In this document: one piece after another, positions 5,951 through 6,759 of the stretch
How positions within the stretch are numbered: the first letter of the stretch is position 1
Layout: each line of letters opens with the position of its first letter
Origin: T1Sed10-7 sp046483565
Lineage (GTDB): Bacteria; Actinomycetota; Nitriliruptoria; Nitriliruptorales; Nitriliruptoraceae
Direction of reading: 5' to 3'
NCBI GenBank assembly: GCA_046483565.1
Contig: JAWOCZ010000051.1
Coordinates: 1-6,759, forward strand
DNA length: 6,759 nucleotides
The notes under the pieces: model-generated
Database searches by the model: none
Told to the model about the DNA's origin: nothing
Seen by the model: the letters and a program-made list of their open reading frames with translations, nothing else
Made by a program: the position numbers and the translations under genes

Positions 5951-6550
5951 GTGGCCACCGCCTTGCAGCTCTCCTTCACCTTGAGCGCCGACGACGTCAG
6001 CCAGCTCCCGCCGAGCCCGGCGGAGGTGGCCGTCGCCGGTCGCTCCAACGTGGGGAAATCCACGGTGGTCAATGCGCTCGCTGGCGCGGCCAAGCTGGCA
6101 CGGACCTCCAAGAGCCCGGGGCGGACCCAGCTGCTGAACTGCTTCTCCACCCCGCGCGGGGCGACCCTGGTGGACCTGCCGGGCTACGGCTACGCGAAGG
6201 TCTCCGCCACGGAGCGCGCGGCGTGGCGCCGCCGGATGGAGCGCTACCTCGTGGCGCGTGAGCCGCTCGTCCGCACGTTGCTGCTGGTGGACGGCGAGGT
6301 CGGACCAACGTCGCTGGACGAGGAGATGATCGCGTGGCTGCGCCTCCATGAGCTGGCCTTCGAGGTCGTGGCGACCAAGCACGACAAGGTCCGCTCCTCG
6401 CGGCGTGATCGTCGCAGACGGGAGCTGGCCGAGGGGTGCGGGGTCAACCCGAAGGAGGTGCTGTGGGTCAGCGCCGAGCGCGGCACGGGGGTGGACCGGC
6501 TCCGCACGCGCGTGGCCGAGCTGCTGGGCGAGACCGCTCCCGCCCGCTGA
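5951..6550 (+). CDS. engB: EngB/YsxC (YihA) ribosome-biogenesis GTP-binding protein
   Basis: TRAFAC-class GTPase of the EngB family, which helps late 50S ribosomal subunit assembly in the cytoplasm. The 199 residues are the usual family length (about 195-210). G1 is GRSNVGKST (30-38, K36), G2 is T59 in SPGRTQ, G3 is DLPG (75-78) followed by the family hallmark YGYA, G4 is TKHDK (142-146), G5 is SA (174-175). LVDGEVGPTSLDEEM is the typical segment after G3. The start is GTG 5951: the frame is closed by TAG at 5903-5905 with no other ATG, GTG or TTG between, and homologues begin just before the same Q-L-P segment. No clear Shine-Dalgarno precedes it. It may be co-transcribed with glutaminase or have its own promoter in the 128-base gap. 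It is flanked on both sides by G-rich tandem repeats. Confidence 0.96.
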   Translation: MATALQLSFTLSADDVSQLPPSPAEVAVAGRSNVGKSTVVNALAGAAKLARTSKSPGRTQLLNCFSTPRGATLVDLPGYGYAKVSATERAAWRRRMERYLVAREPLVRTLLLVDGEVGPTSLDEEMIAWLRLHELAFEVVATKHDKVRSSRRDRRRRELAEGCGVNPKEVLWVSAERGTGVDRLRTRVAELLGETAPAR

Positions 6551-6572
6551 TCGGCCTCAGCCGGCTGTCCCC

Positions 6573-6644
6573 GACACGGGCGGGCCGGAGGACACGGGCG
6601 GGCCGGACGACACGGGAGGGCCGGACGACACGGGAGGGCCGGAC
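6573..6644. repeat. 18-bp tandem repeat, four copies, downstream of engB
   Basis: Four units start at 6573, 6591, 6609 and 6627, with consensus gacacggg(c/a)gggccggac. Units 3 and 4 are identical. Units 1 and 2 have C where 3 and 4 have A, and unit 1 ends in G instead of C. The array begins 22 bases after the engB stop and decays into gggaacgggg. Each unit has two GGG runs one base apart, giving G-quadruplex potential on the engB-sense strand. On the minus strand it would encode a repeated Ser-Gly-Pro-Pro-Val-Ser, but I see no credible gene there. Confidence 0.97.
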
Positions 6645-6723
6645 GGGAACGGGGCACGGAACCGGCCAGCGCTGACCGCGCCCCTACCCCGCCCGGCCCA
6701 CGCTGGCGAGACGGGGCAGCCAT

Positions 6724-6741
6724 CCGGCCAACGGTGGCCGG
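6724..6741. terminator. Strong GC hairpin near window end, possible terminator
   Basis: ccggcca (6724-6730) and tggccgg (6735-6741) form a perfect 7-bp stem with a 4-base loop (acgg). A looser pair, gccagcg (6665-6671) with cgctggc (6701-6707), lies just before it. No T-run follows on either strand, so intrinsic termination is uncertain. It is 173 bases after the engB stop. Confidence 0.35.
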
Positions 6742-6759
6742 CCCACCGCCCCAACCCGG

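Noticed and set aside
5624..6382. 252-residue minus-strand frame through the 12-bp array (VAGP repeats)
   Set aside because: Antisense to both glutaminase and engB. The VAGP repeat comes from the tandem DNA repeat and not from a recognised protein.
6557..6754. 65-residue minus-strand frame with Ser-Gly-Pro-Pro-Val-Ser repeats
   Set aside because: Created by the 18-bp array; no ribosome-binding site or homology seen.

Overview
The window is very GC-rich (about 70% by eye) and gene-dense, and uses GTG starts for at least two genes. Intergenic DNA is full of short G-rich direct repeats. The first gene is an SNF2-family helicase with an SNF2-helicase-associated (DUF3670-like) region, an architecture common in Actinomycetota (compare mycobacterial HelZ). 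I infer a high-GC actinomycete, possibly a deep-branching one because EngB is present. This rests on gene content and composition only.

Layout. Positions 1-255 form a perfect inverted repeat (arms 1-85 and 171-255, loop 86-170) made of coding DNA from inside the helicase gene. It looks like a fold-back chimera at a contig end, not a natural element. The minus strand from about 3094 (or 3151) down to about 171 encodes the N-terminal 970-990 residues of the helicase. The true C-terminus is missing. The gap from 3095/3152 to 3582 has no convincing gene but holds a hairpin and a 27-bp direct repeat. Positions 4689-3583 (minus) encode a complete glutathionyl-hydroquinone-reductase-type glutathione transferase. 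A 131-bp divergent promoter region separates it from a complete serine-dependent glutaminase (4821-5822, plus). After a 128-bp gap with four copies of a 12-bp G-rich repeat comes a complete EngB/YsxC ribosome-assembly GTPase (5951-6550, plus). It is followed by four copies of an 18-bp G-rich repeat and a strong hairpin near the window end.

How the genes relate. I see no dedicated pathway. The genes are housekeeping or metabolic: nucleic-acid remodelling (helicase), thiol-dependent quinone reduction (GHR), glutamine to glutamate plus ammonia (glutaminase), and 50S subunit assembly (EngB). GHR and glutaminase share a divergent intergenic region. Glutaminase and EngB are co-directional but separated by a repeat array, so an operon is possible but not shown. 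I found no new multi-gene system. The points most worth a second look are the fold-back at the start, the apparent AUC start of the helicase, and the two four-unit G-rich arrays flanking engB.
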